64,000 nt of DNA, from positions 1 through 64,000 of the forward strand of contig NW_002476536.1 in NCBI RefSeq assembly GCF_000189635.1. The letters are read 5' to 3'. Positions 12,375 through 25,004 of the stretch are shown here, in pieces (within the stretch, counting starts at the first letter, position 1; every line of letters starts with the position of its first letter). A model generated the notes under the pieces. It ran no database searches and was not told the origin of the DNA. It saw only the letters and a list, made by a program, of their open reading frames with translations. This stretch comes from Tetrahymena thermophila SB210 (lineage: Eukaryota; Ciliophora; Oligohymenophorea; Hymenostomatida; Tetrahymenidae). Position numbers and translations under genes: made by a program.

Positions 12375-15300
12375 ATGGCTGCTAATAGAAAAAATGAATT
12401 AGAAGATCTTATGAAACAGATCTAAAATATGCCAGATAGTAAGTACATTTTATCAAGAGACATGCTTTAAAATAAATAAAAATTATTATTTAGATGACGA
12501 AGAAGATTTTGATGAAGAGGCAGAGAAAAAAAACATCAAAATGAGATTAGCTTAAGAGGAAAAAGAATTAGGTTAAATGGAAAAGCAAGTTAAGAGTCTA
12601 GCTGGTTAAGTTGGAGTTTAATTCGAGGATATGGACGAAGGAGACATAGTTGGGTAGGGAATCGGCTAAAGGAGTGTTGTAGGGAATAAATAATAATTAC
12701 CCTAAAAATAGGCGCAGCAATAAAATAAAAAAAACCACAGTGAAGATTTAATGAATATGATCTAAAATATGAAAGATGTGGATAATAATGAAGACTTTGA
12801 TGAAGCTTAGCATAGAAAGAATATGGCTATGTACAAGGAGGATGAAAAAGACTTTGAAAACGTCAATAAAATGATGAAAGGTCTTTAAGGATAGTTAGGA
12901 ATAAAATTAGTAGATGATGATGGTGAAGGTCAAGTAAATAAGGGAAACTAACAGGTTTCATAAAAACAGGCTGCTTCTAGCAGCTAAGAGGAATCTATTA
13001 TAAAGACGGATGAATAGTTTTCTAGCTTGAAGGACATGGTTTGCATTACTACATTTGCATATGAATATAAAAATACTGAAAAATATGTCTCAACCAAAAA
13101 ATATCCTAAACTTTTTGAGCATTTTACTACAAAAAGACAAAAGATTGTTGATAACATTAACAAATTCAAGACTTGGATAAGCACTGGTTAGCTAAAGTCT
13201 GATGATTATATAACCAAGAACCTCGAAGGTGCTTTAGCTAATCAAGAAAGGCTGAAAAAGTCTGCAACTGGAAATATTGCTGCAACTATAGAATAGAGAA
13301 TCAAATATATTAAATTAGAAATAGGAAAGTTAAGGTTAGACCCAAATTATATTTAAACTATATTAAAGAATGCATTTAATATCATCGGAGTAGCTGCATA
13401 ACAGAAAGCTCCTCAAGCACCATCTATGACAGCAACTCAGATTTTGGCTGCATCTTAAGACCAGCTTTCCATTCCTGAAAAGATAAAACTGATATCAAAA
13501 TACCATAAGCAAAATCACAACCTTGCTCTTTTCTACAGAGCAAATGTAAAAAATGAGTTTTTTTTTTGTATTTAATGGAATAATATTAATTTAGGTTCCT
13601 GAAATGGCTTAAGCTTTGCAAACATTCTACATTCCTACTCTTTAAGAATCAAACGAACTGATCAAGCAGTTATAGAATGGTTAAAATGTTTCTATTTCAA
13701 GCTTTATTGAGACAAAATTACTCGAAATAACTCCTGAAGTGTTTTAGAAATGTGATGTACAAAAATTCGAAGCAAGTAAATACATACAATTCATCAAAAT
13801 TATGCTTTAATTTATTTTGATTGATTACTTTAATAATAAAAATAGATAGAAGTTTTTACATCGACAAGCTTGACTTAGCAATAAAGTCTGAGTTTGATCT
13901 TTAAAAGATGATTGCTAACTAAAAGAAAGTTGCAAAAGTGAATTAAATAAATGATCAGAGCAACTTAAGAATAAAATAATACGAAATAGCTAAATCAGCC
14001 CTCTAAAAGCTAAGTTTTAACTAATATCTTCTTTTCCCTTAAATAACTACTAAGGAAATAAAACTTGACTTCTCTCTAGATAATAAAGAGATCGACAAGA
14101 ATGTTATTGTTATTATGCTGAAAAGGCTCGTTGACTGCAAAGCAGATAAATATAAAATAAGCTACTCCTTCACTCCTGAGCAGTAATGTCTTTCTCATTA
14201 AACAGACTGGTGTAATTAGTCCTTAGTCTTTAACAGCACTTAAAAGTTTACCTTATAGCAGGGAAAATACCCTCAGGATCTCCACAAAAAGAAAATAGAT
14301 ATTATTCTCTTCCAGAAAGGATTCTTTTCTGACAGTGAATATGCAAGGGGCAGCATTTCTTTAGCTGACTTGGAAACAAACAATACTATTGATTCTGCTC
14401 TTATCTTAGACCACAAAGGAAAGCATTTCTAATTGGAGGTACATTTAATTGTTAAAAATACATTTTGAAATCATTTATTAATATAAAATAGTATGGTGTT
14501 TATATCAGAGCACCTATTTCTAGTGTTGGTAGCAAATCAATAGTTGTTTATGAGTTTAAATAGTATCCTGCATTTAATGTAAACGAAGGAGTTGATGATT
14601 TTATCAAAAAAAACCTTGCAAATATTTAGCAAAAAGAGGAAGTAAATTAAAAGCCAGCTGTCGAGTAAGTTCAAAAGCAATAACCAAAAGAAGAAATTTA
14701 GCACTAGAAAACTCAATAGCAAGCATAATAATAATAATAAGCTCCTCAAAATATTGTTCAGCCATAAGAGTAATAGTAGTAGCCAGCATAATAGCAACCA
14801 CAATAAGAGGAAGAAGAAGAATTTAAAGGAGAGAATCTAATTTCTGTAATTACAAATTGGTTATTAATTAATAATAAATTTAATATAAAAATAATAATTA
14901 GGACAAATTTGTTTATAGAGATGCTAATAGCGATGATTTGAAAAAGATTCAAGCATTTGATAAAATACCAGCAGGATTAACTGTAAATGATTTGTTGGAT
15001 TTAGAGAATCCTTCTAAATATAGATGTATTTCTTACTTAGCCTGTGGTGAAGATATGATAAATAATGGTATAAAGGCAGGAGAATACACTGCTGTACAAA
15101 GGAGAAACATTAATAAAATAAAAACGAAATTCTAAGAAGAAAAAGAGGTAAATTTTATTTAAAATTACAAAATATTCAAATTTATTATAAAATAAGATAT
15201 TAAAAATTCATTGTGAGTCTGGCAAAATCAGTGGTGAAGATTACGTTGATATTTAATAGAAATTAATTGACAATGATAATAAATTAATTTGGGCCTACAC

Positions 15301-15412
15301 ATAAATTGGGTTGCCAGATTGGGTTGAATTTGTTAAAGCTAGAAAGCAAATGATTGTCAATGATTTAAGGGATAACTGTGAAATTTAATATGAAGGAAAG
15401 CCATTCCCATGA
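12375..15412 (+). CDS. Coiled-coil and C2-domain protein, CC2D1-like, seven exons
   Basis: Exons are 12375-12438, 12494-13545, 13595-13775, 13846-14438, 14492-14845, 14902-15147 and 15197-15412; the six introns are 49-70 b with GTA...TAG/AAG ends. They sum to 2706 nt, 901 residues, ending in TGA. Two N-terminal repeats (residues ~8-60 and ~104-165) share EDLM..IQNM, D.EDFDEA and a GQ(V/L)G motif. A helical region with DM14-like character follows (~190-480), then a C2-like beta domain (~495-650, with KKIDIILFQK and ARGSISLADLE). A Gln-rich linker (~665-735) leads to a conserved-looking C-terminal helical domain (~750-901). In other eukaryotes the CC2D1/Lgd family binds ESCRT-III and acts in endosomal sorting, so such a role is an inference. 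The C2 region lacks a clear set of Ca-binding Asp residues. Convergent with the gene ending at 16485. Exon structure is near certain, family moderate. Confidence 0.8.
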
Positions 15413-16484
15413 TTTAAAAATATTTATCTTTTTTATTCATTTAAATCTTATAAAATTTGTATTTTACTTAATCAATTTTGTCAAGTTAAGTCAACTTATT
15501 AAATATAAATGCATAAATAAATTGAATTTATTTCTCTTTTATTTAGTTTTTTAAACTTTTTATCTGATATTTTAATAAATTGTTTTTGATATTTTGGTTA
15601 GTTAAAAAAGTTAGTTTTTTTTCATTTAATTTAAGAATATTTGACAATTTAATTAATATTCTTATTTAATATCAAGATTTTGTTAGTATTTCCAAAGAAA
15701 TAAAATAAAAATAAAGCAATCTCTTTTCTTTTATTAAAAGAAAAATTTTTGGCAAATAAATTCATTTATTCCAAATATTATTTGATTGAAGTAAATTAAT
15801 TTGATATAATTCTTTTACAGAAATAAATAAATTGTATCTGAAACAAAATAAATAAAAATATACTTATTAATTTTGTTTGAGATGTTTTTAATTCCTTAAT
15901 TGGCTCTAATTAATTCATCAGAACTAAAGTAATTAAATTAGTGAATAAATAGATGGATTAATATGAATAGAAATAATTTATATGAAAAGAATTTATGTAA
16001 TTGTTGATTTTAAGTTAATTTATTTGTTAATATGTTAGTAGCAAAATATAAATATAAATTATTTATTTATTTAAATACAAAAATTCATATAATAGACTTA
16101 TTTAATTATTAGTTTTGTTATAAATAAGTAGTTAGTTGTTATAGGTAAGATAAATTTAGAAGGTAGAGTAAAGATAATTATAAGATGAAGCTAAAAGATA
16201 GATCAGAGGGGTATAAGTTATTAGATTTAGTTTAAGTAAGAAAGATGGAGAATAAGTTTCACTTGAGGAGTGAGAAACTGCGATTAAGAAAGTTCAGATA
16301 GAGTTTGAAGTTGTTAGCTGTACCAATTTTTTTGTTTTCATCTTATCATCAGAGTGAGTAATTCATTTTGATTGAATTCTCAAAAAGCTTTAAGTTATTG
16401 CAACAAAAAATTGGTAGTTTCCAGCTTTTTTACCTAACGAGAGCTGCTATTTTTACCTTACGAGGAGAGGAAAAACAAAGATAG
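15413..16484. other. Convergent intergenic region
   Basis: This is the 3' flank shared by the CC2D1-like gene and the Q/N-rich gene. The part 15413-16100 is plain AT-rich sequence. The part 16130-16480 is richer in purines on the + strand, with AGAAGG, AGAGTAAAG and GAGGAGTGAG words. It starts an open frame discussed in the findings, but I do not call a gene. Confidence 0.5.
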
Positions 16485-18269
16485 TCATAATATTTGACGA
16501 TTAAAGAAGGAATCAACTAATTCTTCTTTGTCTTCAGCGTAGTTAATTATTTGATTGTGTTCGTTGAAAAGATTATAGCTATCTATCTATTCGGAGGGAT
16601 AGTATTAGTATTGATAATTCATATATTAGGGGTATTCTTAGTATTATTGTACTTCTGCAACTGGAGCTGGTACAGGAATTATGTAAGCTTCTTCTTTTTT
16701 GTTGAAGTTGATTTGGTATTTTTGATGCTCTAAAGAATCAAAGCCTTGCTATTGATAGTTTTAGTATTGTTCTTGTGCGTGATTGACGATGTACTCATTC
16801 TATTCAAAGTCTTCTTCTAGTCTACTTGAAGAAGTAAAGAATTCAGGTTCAGAATTCAAATTTACGCTCACGCTGCTGTGATTGTCATTGACATAAATAT
16901 TTTGATTTGATTCTTTGGGATATTGCTCATTTTGCTATATTGAATAGAGATATTCAAGTGATTTTAAGTTTTGAGCTGTAACTTGAGATTAGCTTTCTTG
17001 GTAACTAGTCGATTATTGCTATTAATTTGATAAAAGATTTGAATTTGAAATACTTTGTTACTAAGCATTATAAGAAGGCCCAAGTTGCTGTAATTACTAG
17101 CTAGAATTACAATTTTAAGAGTTTATTTATTAATAGTTAATTTACTTAATTTAATGTTTGTTTAAGATGATTTATTATTATTGTTATTATTATCCCAGAT
17201 GATTTTAGTTATTAAAGTTATTAAGCTAGAAGGCTGATTATTAATTACCAATCGAAGATTAAGGAAAGGATAAAACACTGGCTGTATTCTAAGATTAGAA
17301 GTTGCTGCTTATTAAAGAAATATTATTTTAGGGAATCTAAATTAAATTAGTATTTAAATGAGCACTTTCATAATTTTTTTCAAAAATTTCTTCAGAGTAA
17401 GAATTCAAACTATGTTATTCTTCTTCTTCTTCATCGGCTACAGCAACTGAGTATCCCAAACCATTGACGCTGTTATTGTTGTTATTGCTGCTATTGTTAT
17501 TAGTTGGGTAAAGGTTAGTAGTAGAAGTAAAAGTAGATACAGGTGAAGTGTAGATATTGCTATTTAAAGTAAATAGTTATTGCTATTGAAAAGGGAAGTT
17601 ATCCTAATCCAATTATTGAGCTTCGCACCTCTTTTGCTTTGACATTTTTTTGGAGCTGCTATTTTTATTCTTTGCGCCCTTTTCATTTTCCTTAAGCATG
17701 TCATATTTAGAGAGTCTCATTTTGGTTTATTTGTCGTTAGGGAAAATAATGTTCCACAAGTCATAAAAAGAGTTTATTTCAAATTTGTTTGGAATATCAC
17801 AATAAGTTAAAACCAAAAGACCAACGAACTGTTTTCTAATGGTCTTTTAGACAATATAATTTGTTTAGTCGGTTGTGCATGAAAAGTCTTCTAAATTGAT
17901 AGAAAGCATATCTATGAGATTTTGCTTGAATTAGTTTACTTTTCCATAAGAAAGAAGAAGATCAAAGTAGTTTTTGAGGATGCTCATGTATTTAGGAATA
18001 CTTTCATCGATATTAGAATGTATTTATTCTTTAACTTATTAAGTAGTGTTAAATTTTAAGACAGGAATCAATAAAGGAGCTGCGTGTTACTCCATAAAGT
18101 AGTTTTTAATTGAATCAAGAAACCATTTATTAAGGAGATTCCTCCTACTCTTAGTTTAATTGCTATTATATTCTTTAAGCCATTAGATATTATTTCTAAT
18201 AATTTCAATAACTTCTTAGTAGCTTAATGAAGGTCTAGCTACTGGAGATGATTTCAAAATACTTGACAT
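16485..18269 (-). CDS. Q/N-rich protein with N-terminal helical domain, unknown function
   Basis: An uninterrupted ciliate-code frame of 594 residues runs from the ATG at 18269-18267 to the TGA at 16487-16485. Residues ~1-200 look folded and helical, opening MSSILKSSPVARPSLSYQEV with YDLWNIIFPND near 180. A Lys-rich patch (~205-230) follows. The rest is low complexity: QQQQ, a poly-Asn/Ser tract near 260, EEEEEE near 281, then Gln/Asn/Ser-rich sequence to the end. Such tails are common in Tetrahymena regulatory proteins and may promote self-association, but that is inference. The antisense of the Gln-rich part creates an artefactual hydrophobic frame. A (CAAA)n tract lies 35-70 b upstream of the start. 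I recognise no family. Confidence 0.85.
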
Positions 18270-18302
18270 TTCGGGTATTAAATATGATGCTTTAGTTAAT
18301 TC

Positions 18303-18338
18303 TTTGTTTGTTTGTTTGTTTGTTTGTTTGTTTATTTG
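18303..18338. repeat. (TTTG)n microsatellite in the 5' leader of the Q/N-rich gene
   Basis: Eight to nine TTTG units read CAAA on the coding strand and lie 34-69 b upstream of the minus-strand ATG at 18269. The position matches the shorter tract upstream of the gene at 63-1712, which suggests a leader element rather than chance. Confidence 0.8.
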
Positions 18339-21104
18339 TATGATATAAATCTTAACTATTTTGATTGTTGCTTTTAAGCAAATCTTTTTTTTTTTTAGAG
18401 ATAGTAAAATTAATTGAATCTTATGAATTACAAATATATTGAATGTATATTTCTTCTTTTTATAATTTTTTGTAATAATTTTAAGAAAATAAAATAGATG
18501 ATATTCAATAAGTAACCAGCCTATCTATGATTCCTACCCCCATTTAATAAAAAATGATCGTAACAAATTTATTTATTATATTTGCAGCACGCAAAACTAA
18601 AATATTATTGAAGTATTTGCTAATTGCAATATAAAATTTTAAAAATATTTTAAAATAATTGTCATTCAAATAAAAAAAGGCTGTGCGGACACCATACATT
18701 TTTATTAAATATAGAAAAAGACTTATGAAAATTCATTGCTTTACTATTTTGAATGCTTGAAATCTGATTAATTTGTATTTTTTATGTACATTTAAATTTC
18801 ATAAAGCTTACTCATTCCTTTTCAATTTATTTGTTGCAAAAACACACTAAATTATATTCAAAAGAGATGATAGCACTGCTAAATGTCTAAAAAAAATTAC
18901 TTTTTAAAAATGCGATATAATTTTTTGATAGATTATTGCCTGTCAAAAGCCCAAAAGACATTTTTCCATTTTATGAATGAATCTCTTTTCAAATTATTAA
19001 TTAATTGAAGCCAGAATACCTGCATCATTTTATATCCAAAATTACATTATAAAAATTTTTTTGTTACGTATTATTAATATTTTTTTTTAATTCTGAAAAA
19101 ATCTTAGTTATTAACTACAACGTATAAGGGGGAAAAGTAAATTTAGTCATTTTAAAAATTGCTTGTTTGAAAGAACGCACTGCTCAATTAATAACATACT
19201 AGGTCGCTCATGAGTATTTATGTAAATGTAACAAAAAATTAAATTCGTTTATTTAACATTTAAATTCATAATCCAAACAAAATCTTTCTTGTTAGTTGAA
19301 GCTAATTTTATAGTTTTTAGGAATGCTATATCTCATTTATCTACGCCATTTAAGCTATTTAATTTTTACATCATCTATTTTGCAGCAATACTTTTTTCTT
19401 TGCATGTAATTAGAAACAAGTATAAAATAGAAAACTAACATCGATCCGAATTAGAAGTTTTTCCAAATAAAAAATAACCAATTTTTAATTCTACTTCTAT
19501 CTATATATTAAGTAGAATTTTATGAATTGAGGATATGTTGATGTTTATAACAGAAATTTATAATAAGTAAAGAGGAATAGATAATAATTAATTAGATTTG
19601 AAGGATATAATTAATCTCTTTTATATACCGATTAATCCAATTCAATAATATAGATTTTTCAGATATTTTGAATAAATTAATTACACTTAAGATATCTATA
19701 ATAGCTACCATTTTTTAAATTAATTACTTAAGTAAGTTTCATTTTTCTTTTTGCTAAATTAATAAAAAATGGAATAAGCTAATACTCTATAGCAAACAAC
19801 TTGAGAATTTATTTTTAAAAATTCAAATGAATGAATGACCTATTAACTAACCAACAAATAAAATTTAATAAAAAACACAAACAAATTAAAAAGCTTTCAT
19901 TCAAAAAAGTTAATAAGTTTATTAAATTTTCCTAATTAATCAATGGGTTTGTTCGTATATTTGTTTCATATGTTTCCTTTGCGCGGATATTTTATTTAAA
20001 TATATTAATATTTTGTTTGTTTGCTTGCTTGCTTGGTCGTTTGATCCTTTCATGCATTTTTTTCTGTTTTTCTTTCATATGAATTCAAAAGTAAAGAGAA
20101 TGTTAATTAGAAGAACGACTTCCCATTTTAATATTGGCTCTGTATATAAAAATTAATACAAAATAGCTGTAATTTAAAATATTTTAATTTGACTGTTTAA
20201 AAATCGTTTTTTACAATTTAGTAACTATTTTAAGTAAAAATGGGTTTGAAATGCTTACCATGATGATTTACTTTGGCGTAATGTAAGGAGGATGGTTTCA
20301 TTTGATTAATAGAACTTTATTTAGTAAGCTATTACAAAAATTAATTTAAATGCATTCACAATTAAAGGCTATTTTTTTGAGTTTTTTATTTGCTTTTGAA
20401 AAAGCGGCTAGTAGTGCTCAATGTAAATTATTTATTTCTAAGAATTAAATTAACTAACTAACTAATTAATTTTTATCTGCATTTTACCCACCCGTAACAA
20501 AGGTGCATAATTAATATATTTAAAGATTTCTATTTGATGCATTATGTGGCTATTGCAAATGAATGTAAATCCCTCTATTTCTATAGAGAATATAATAGCT
20601 TTAAAACTATAACTGTAAATTTATTTTATAATATTGGAAACTATTTCTCTGATTTCAATTTTCTAAAAGTTTTATGTTTATAATTTAATATTACACAAGT
20701 ATCAAATAATTAAGACGGCTTCCTGTCTAGCGCAATCAAGAAATCAATGAATTTAATTAAATATATTTTTAAATAAAATCATAGCTAGGCATTTTAAAAT
20801 TTAAGTAGAAAATTGACGACTTTGATTAGAATCTAAATACAGATTCACTTAAGATATTCAAAATAAATTTAGTGAATTAAAATCTTGCGTAGATGCTTTA
20901 TTGAAGAATAAATCAAATATTTGAAATCCAAATTTATTTAGAAAATTTGCACTAAAAATTTTAAAATTTATCTATATAGATAACTATCTTTCGATCTATC
21001 TATTTTAGTTAATTAGCTATATAAATTGTATTAAATATTTAATTTATTTTCTAACATTCTTTTTGGTTATTCAAAAATGAATTTTATTAGTAATATAAAT
21101 AAAT
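18339..21104. other. Gene desert with weak open frames only
   Basis: The sequence is AT-rich throughout. A TTTG/CTTG microsatellite lies at 20011-20036. Open frames of 90-150 codons exist on both strands (for example 19535-19804 +), but with TGA as the only stop such lengths are expected by chance at this base composition. The 18660-18700 segment is slightly GC-richer without a recognisable RNA fold. I see nothing I can support as a gene. Confidence 0.45.
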
Positions 21105-22500
21105 AGACTTCATATTCTATCTTTCCTTTTATAAAAACTAAAAATAGAGTCTATCTATTAATAATCTATCTTTCTGCATATCTGTCTATCAATCTAGTAA
21201 TTTATTTATTATATATATTAATTAATTCACTATGTTACTCTATATTTAACATAAAACTTCATTCTACTAAATCTATATTACACTATAGTCTGGGTCGCTA
21301 CGAAAAATTTTCAATTTATTGATCATTCTTATTAAATTTTAATTAACTTACTTTAACATAGAGATTTTCTATAACTTTTTATCTAGTTTTAAAATTTAAC
21401 CATTTGATTTCAGCTAGAATAGGATTGGAGTTTAAAACCATATTTGATCAATCTTGATATGATTTGATTTAAAATCAAATTCATGTATGTTATTACTAAT
21501 CATTATTTATTAAAAAGTCTAAATCACAATTTGATGAACAAAGCAGATCCTTTTCTGATTTTTTATTTATGTTTTATTTTTTTATATTACCATCTAAAAT
21601 GGTTCTAGTCTAAATATTTGATAGAATAATAGCTAATTACATATCTTCATTTTATGGTTTTTATAAGCAATAAAAACATATTTATTTTACTTCCAAATAA
21701 AACAAGTTCAGTTTTTTATTATTTCAGTAATTTAATTTTTGTTAAAAGCTTAAAAATAGAATCTAATTTTAGTATCATAAATTATGTACCATTATAACTG
21801 AATAAATTTATTTAAGATTTACACTTTATATTTTAAAAAATTTAAAATCTATTTTATTAAAAAAGTTTTTATTTCTCTGAAAAAAAAATATTCAATGACA
21901 TACATACATTTTAGAGTTGTTTTTGCACTAAAAGTAAACTCCATAAAATACCACAAAGTATAAATATTAATTCAGTAATTAAAATTTAGAACAACTTATT
22001 GTACTAATAAATAAAAATTTCTTTTTGTAAACCCCCCAAAATTTTAAATTAACTAGTTCAAAATTTATCTCTACTTAATGTAAGTAATTGATATTTAAAA
22101 ATATTTTCAAAGAAATTTATTAATATTAATTTTTAAAAAAAACATTATGAATGATTTAAAGATTAGCTTTGACATTTTTATTAATCAATATATGGAAGGA
22201 TCAAATGATATATAGATAGATCTAATTATTTATTGAATTATATATTAAAATAAAACTAGTTTGTTATGTAGCACTTAACGGATTAATAATTGAATGATAT
22301 TAATTTTTTCTTAATTTATTCTAAATTCTTCTTTTAATATGAAACTTTAAACACAATTATCTTTTATCTATCGATATTTGGTACTATCTAATAAAAGTTA
22401 TACACTTACTTACTCTTCAAGAAAATTTTAATATATTATGCTCTTTGAAAAATATTTAATTAAATAATTTTATACAAAATGTAAAACATCAAATATGTGG
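21105..22500 (+). repeat. Dispersed repeat R, copy R1
   Basis: R1 shares with R2 (23020-24405) a TCCTTTTATAAAAACTAAAA start, an ATTTAACCATTT.GATTTCAGCTAGAATAGGA-type block, TATGTTATTA, a TTTCTGA.TTT.TATTTATGTT block, GGTTCTA...AATATTTGAT, TTAATTACATA and an AAATATGTGGTT end. It is clearly the most diverged of the three copies. I identified no coding sequence in it. Confidence 0.7.
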
Positions 22501-23019
22501 TTATATTTTTCTATTTAATTTATCTCATTTTTTATTTAAGTTAAGAATATGAAAGAAAATATATAAAAATTTAATTCTTTTGATTCATTAGATAAGTATT
22601 AGTTTTCATATTATTTTATTATTGAAACTATAGTTTTTTGTATATTCTAATTTATTTTAACTTGATTATTATCAAAATTTGTATGAACTCTATTAAAAAA
22701 AAACAAATGCTGAAATAATTTTTAAAAAGTATTGGTAAATATTTTGGTTTTTTAAAAGAGTCAGTATGTACAAAAGATTAAACAAATAATTATATATTTT
22801 TTCTTAAAATTGAATTATATTGAAGAAAGAAACAATTTATAATCACAATTACGATGATGATTATTACTATTATTATTAAAATGATTATGCACTAAAGTTT
22901 ATGAATTTATGATTAAAAACTTCAAATCGATTTAATAGATACCTATTTTTTTAAATAAAGCATAATAAATATTCATTTTTACCATTTATTTTTTAAAATT
23001 TTTATAATCTGATAAGGAA

Positions 23020-24405
23020 TAAAATATTCATTTTCTATCCTTTTATAAAAACTAAAAATAGGGTATATCTATCCATCAATCAATCTATTAATTAATATTG
23101 TTTTTTATCTAAATAAAATAATAATTATTAATTACATTTTTATTGAATAAAATTTTATTCTACAAAATCGAAAATACACTTTCTTGCACCAACCACCTTA
23201 AATTATTCAATTTATTTTTCATTCTTCTTCAATTTTAATAAACTTCAGTACAAAGATTTTTTTAACTTTATACCTGTTTTAGAATGAAGTTAAAATTTAA
23301 CATTTAGATATCAACTAGTATAGGAACAATTTAAAACCAGATTTGATTAATTTTTATTAGACTTAATTTATAATCAAGTTCAAGTATGTTATTATTAACA
23401 ATCTGATCAGCCAAACAGATCATTTTCTGACTTTATATTTATGTTCTATTCTAGTTATATTACCAACTGAGAAGGTTCTATTCATTCCGAATATTTGATT
23501 GAATAATAATTTCAAAATTAATTACATAATTTAATTTTATAGATTTTATAATCAATATGAAGCATATTCTTTTTATCTATGCACAAAATATGTTCAATTA
23601 TATATTATTTCAGTTAATTGATTTTTGATTTAAAAGCTTAAAATAGTACCTAATTTTAGTATTTGATTTATTTATCGTTTTAACTGAATAAATTAGTTAA
23701 AATTTACATCTGTTTTTTTAAAAAATTTTAAATTGAATTTATTATAAAAGTTTTGTTTTGTTCAAAAGAAAATAAATAAATGGCTAATTTGTGAAGTTTT
23801 TGTAGTTCTAAAACTAAGCTTTTTAATATACCAGAAAAATAAATATTATTTCCGTAATTTAAATTTAACACAATTTGTAATAATACTAATATAATAAATA
23901 AATAGGATATATATTTTGTTACAAAACTCTAATATTTTAAATTAATTAGCTGGTTCAATTTTATCTTTATTTAGTCTAAATTGATTTTTTAAAATACTTA
24001 AATTAAAATATAATAATTTATATTTTTATAATTAATTTTTTAAATATTACTAATTATTAAAGATTACATATTTTTAAAGTAACTTTTATATATTCATATA
24101 TTAATAGATGAATTTATAGATAGGTATATATATTTTTTGTAATAGCTTGTTTGGTAAATTAAACAAAAAACTAGTTTTTTATATTACACTATTTAAATCA
24201 ATCACAGAAAAACTATAACACTTTGATTATATATTCTCAATTATTTATTTTTTTATGAAGTATTTATTACACTTAATTTTCTATTTATGTAACTTATTCA
24301 TTAAATCGAGTTTTACATTGAATCCTCAAGTTACATAGAATATTTTATTTTATTTTTTTAAATTAAATCAAATAATGTAACATATCAAATATGTGGTCAA
24401 ACACT
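23020..24405 (+). repeat. Dispersed repeat R, copy R2
   Basis: R2 is closely related to R3 at 32735-33890. Both have TTCTTCAATTTTAAT.AACTTCA, TTTTAGAATGA.GTTAAA, GATATCA.CTAGTATAGG, TCTGATCA.CCAAA.AGATCA, CAACTGA.AAGGTTCTATTCAT and an AATATGTGG end. R2 and R3 lie in the same orientation on either side of the inverted composite element copy 2. Confidence 0.75.
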
Positions 24406-25004
24406 TTATTGGTATTAATTTATTTAAATTACTTTTTAAGTAACCAAAATAATTACAAAAAATAAATTTAATTTTTTTAGAATTTAATAATAATAATTTT
24501 TAAATTTGAAGAAATGCTAATTAAGTAAGTTTACTAACTGACTAGTTTTTTTAGAATTTAATTTACTTTTCATTAATATAAAAAAACTATTTTTAAATTA
24601 AACATTTTTATATTAATTTTTAACAAAAGTTCAAAGTTTTTTTATTTAATCAGCTTGAGTAGATTAATTCATTTTAATAAAAGATATTAGACTAAAAAAT
24701 TTAATTTTACAATCATTTATTGATAATTTATCAAATATAAATAATCAGTATATGTGTTAATTAATTTGAAAATTTTGGCAATGGTAATAGATACAAATTG
24801 TTTATAAATTACCTAGATTAATTTTGTTAATTCTATAGATAAGTATCAATTTTAATATTATTATATAACTGAAACACTAATTACTTGTATATTAGTATTA
24901 ATTTTAAGCAGATTCTTTTCAAAATTCATAGTTTTATATCTAAGAATTTTAATACTATTGCATTCTTTATTGAAATCATTCATCTTCTTATTTCATATAT
25001 ATTT
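24406..25004. other. AT-rich spacer between R2 and element copy 2
   Basis: No gene or RNA is seen. The spacer is A/T runs with a few ACTAATTACTTG-type words. Confidence 0.45.

Noticed and set aside
14537-14952. Leu-rich minus-strand ORFs
   Set aside because: They are antisense to the Gln-rich linker of the CC2D1-like gene.
16551-16733. Hydrophobic 60-codon + strand ORF
   Set aside because: It lies antisense to the Q/N-rich gene; the hydrophobicity is the complement of Gln and Asn codons.
19535-19804. 89-codon ciliate-code ORF (+) with some coding look
   Set aside because: This length is common by chance when TGA is the only stop. There is no homologue, no clear splice partner, and an equally long frame exists on the opposite strand nearby.
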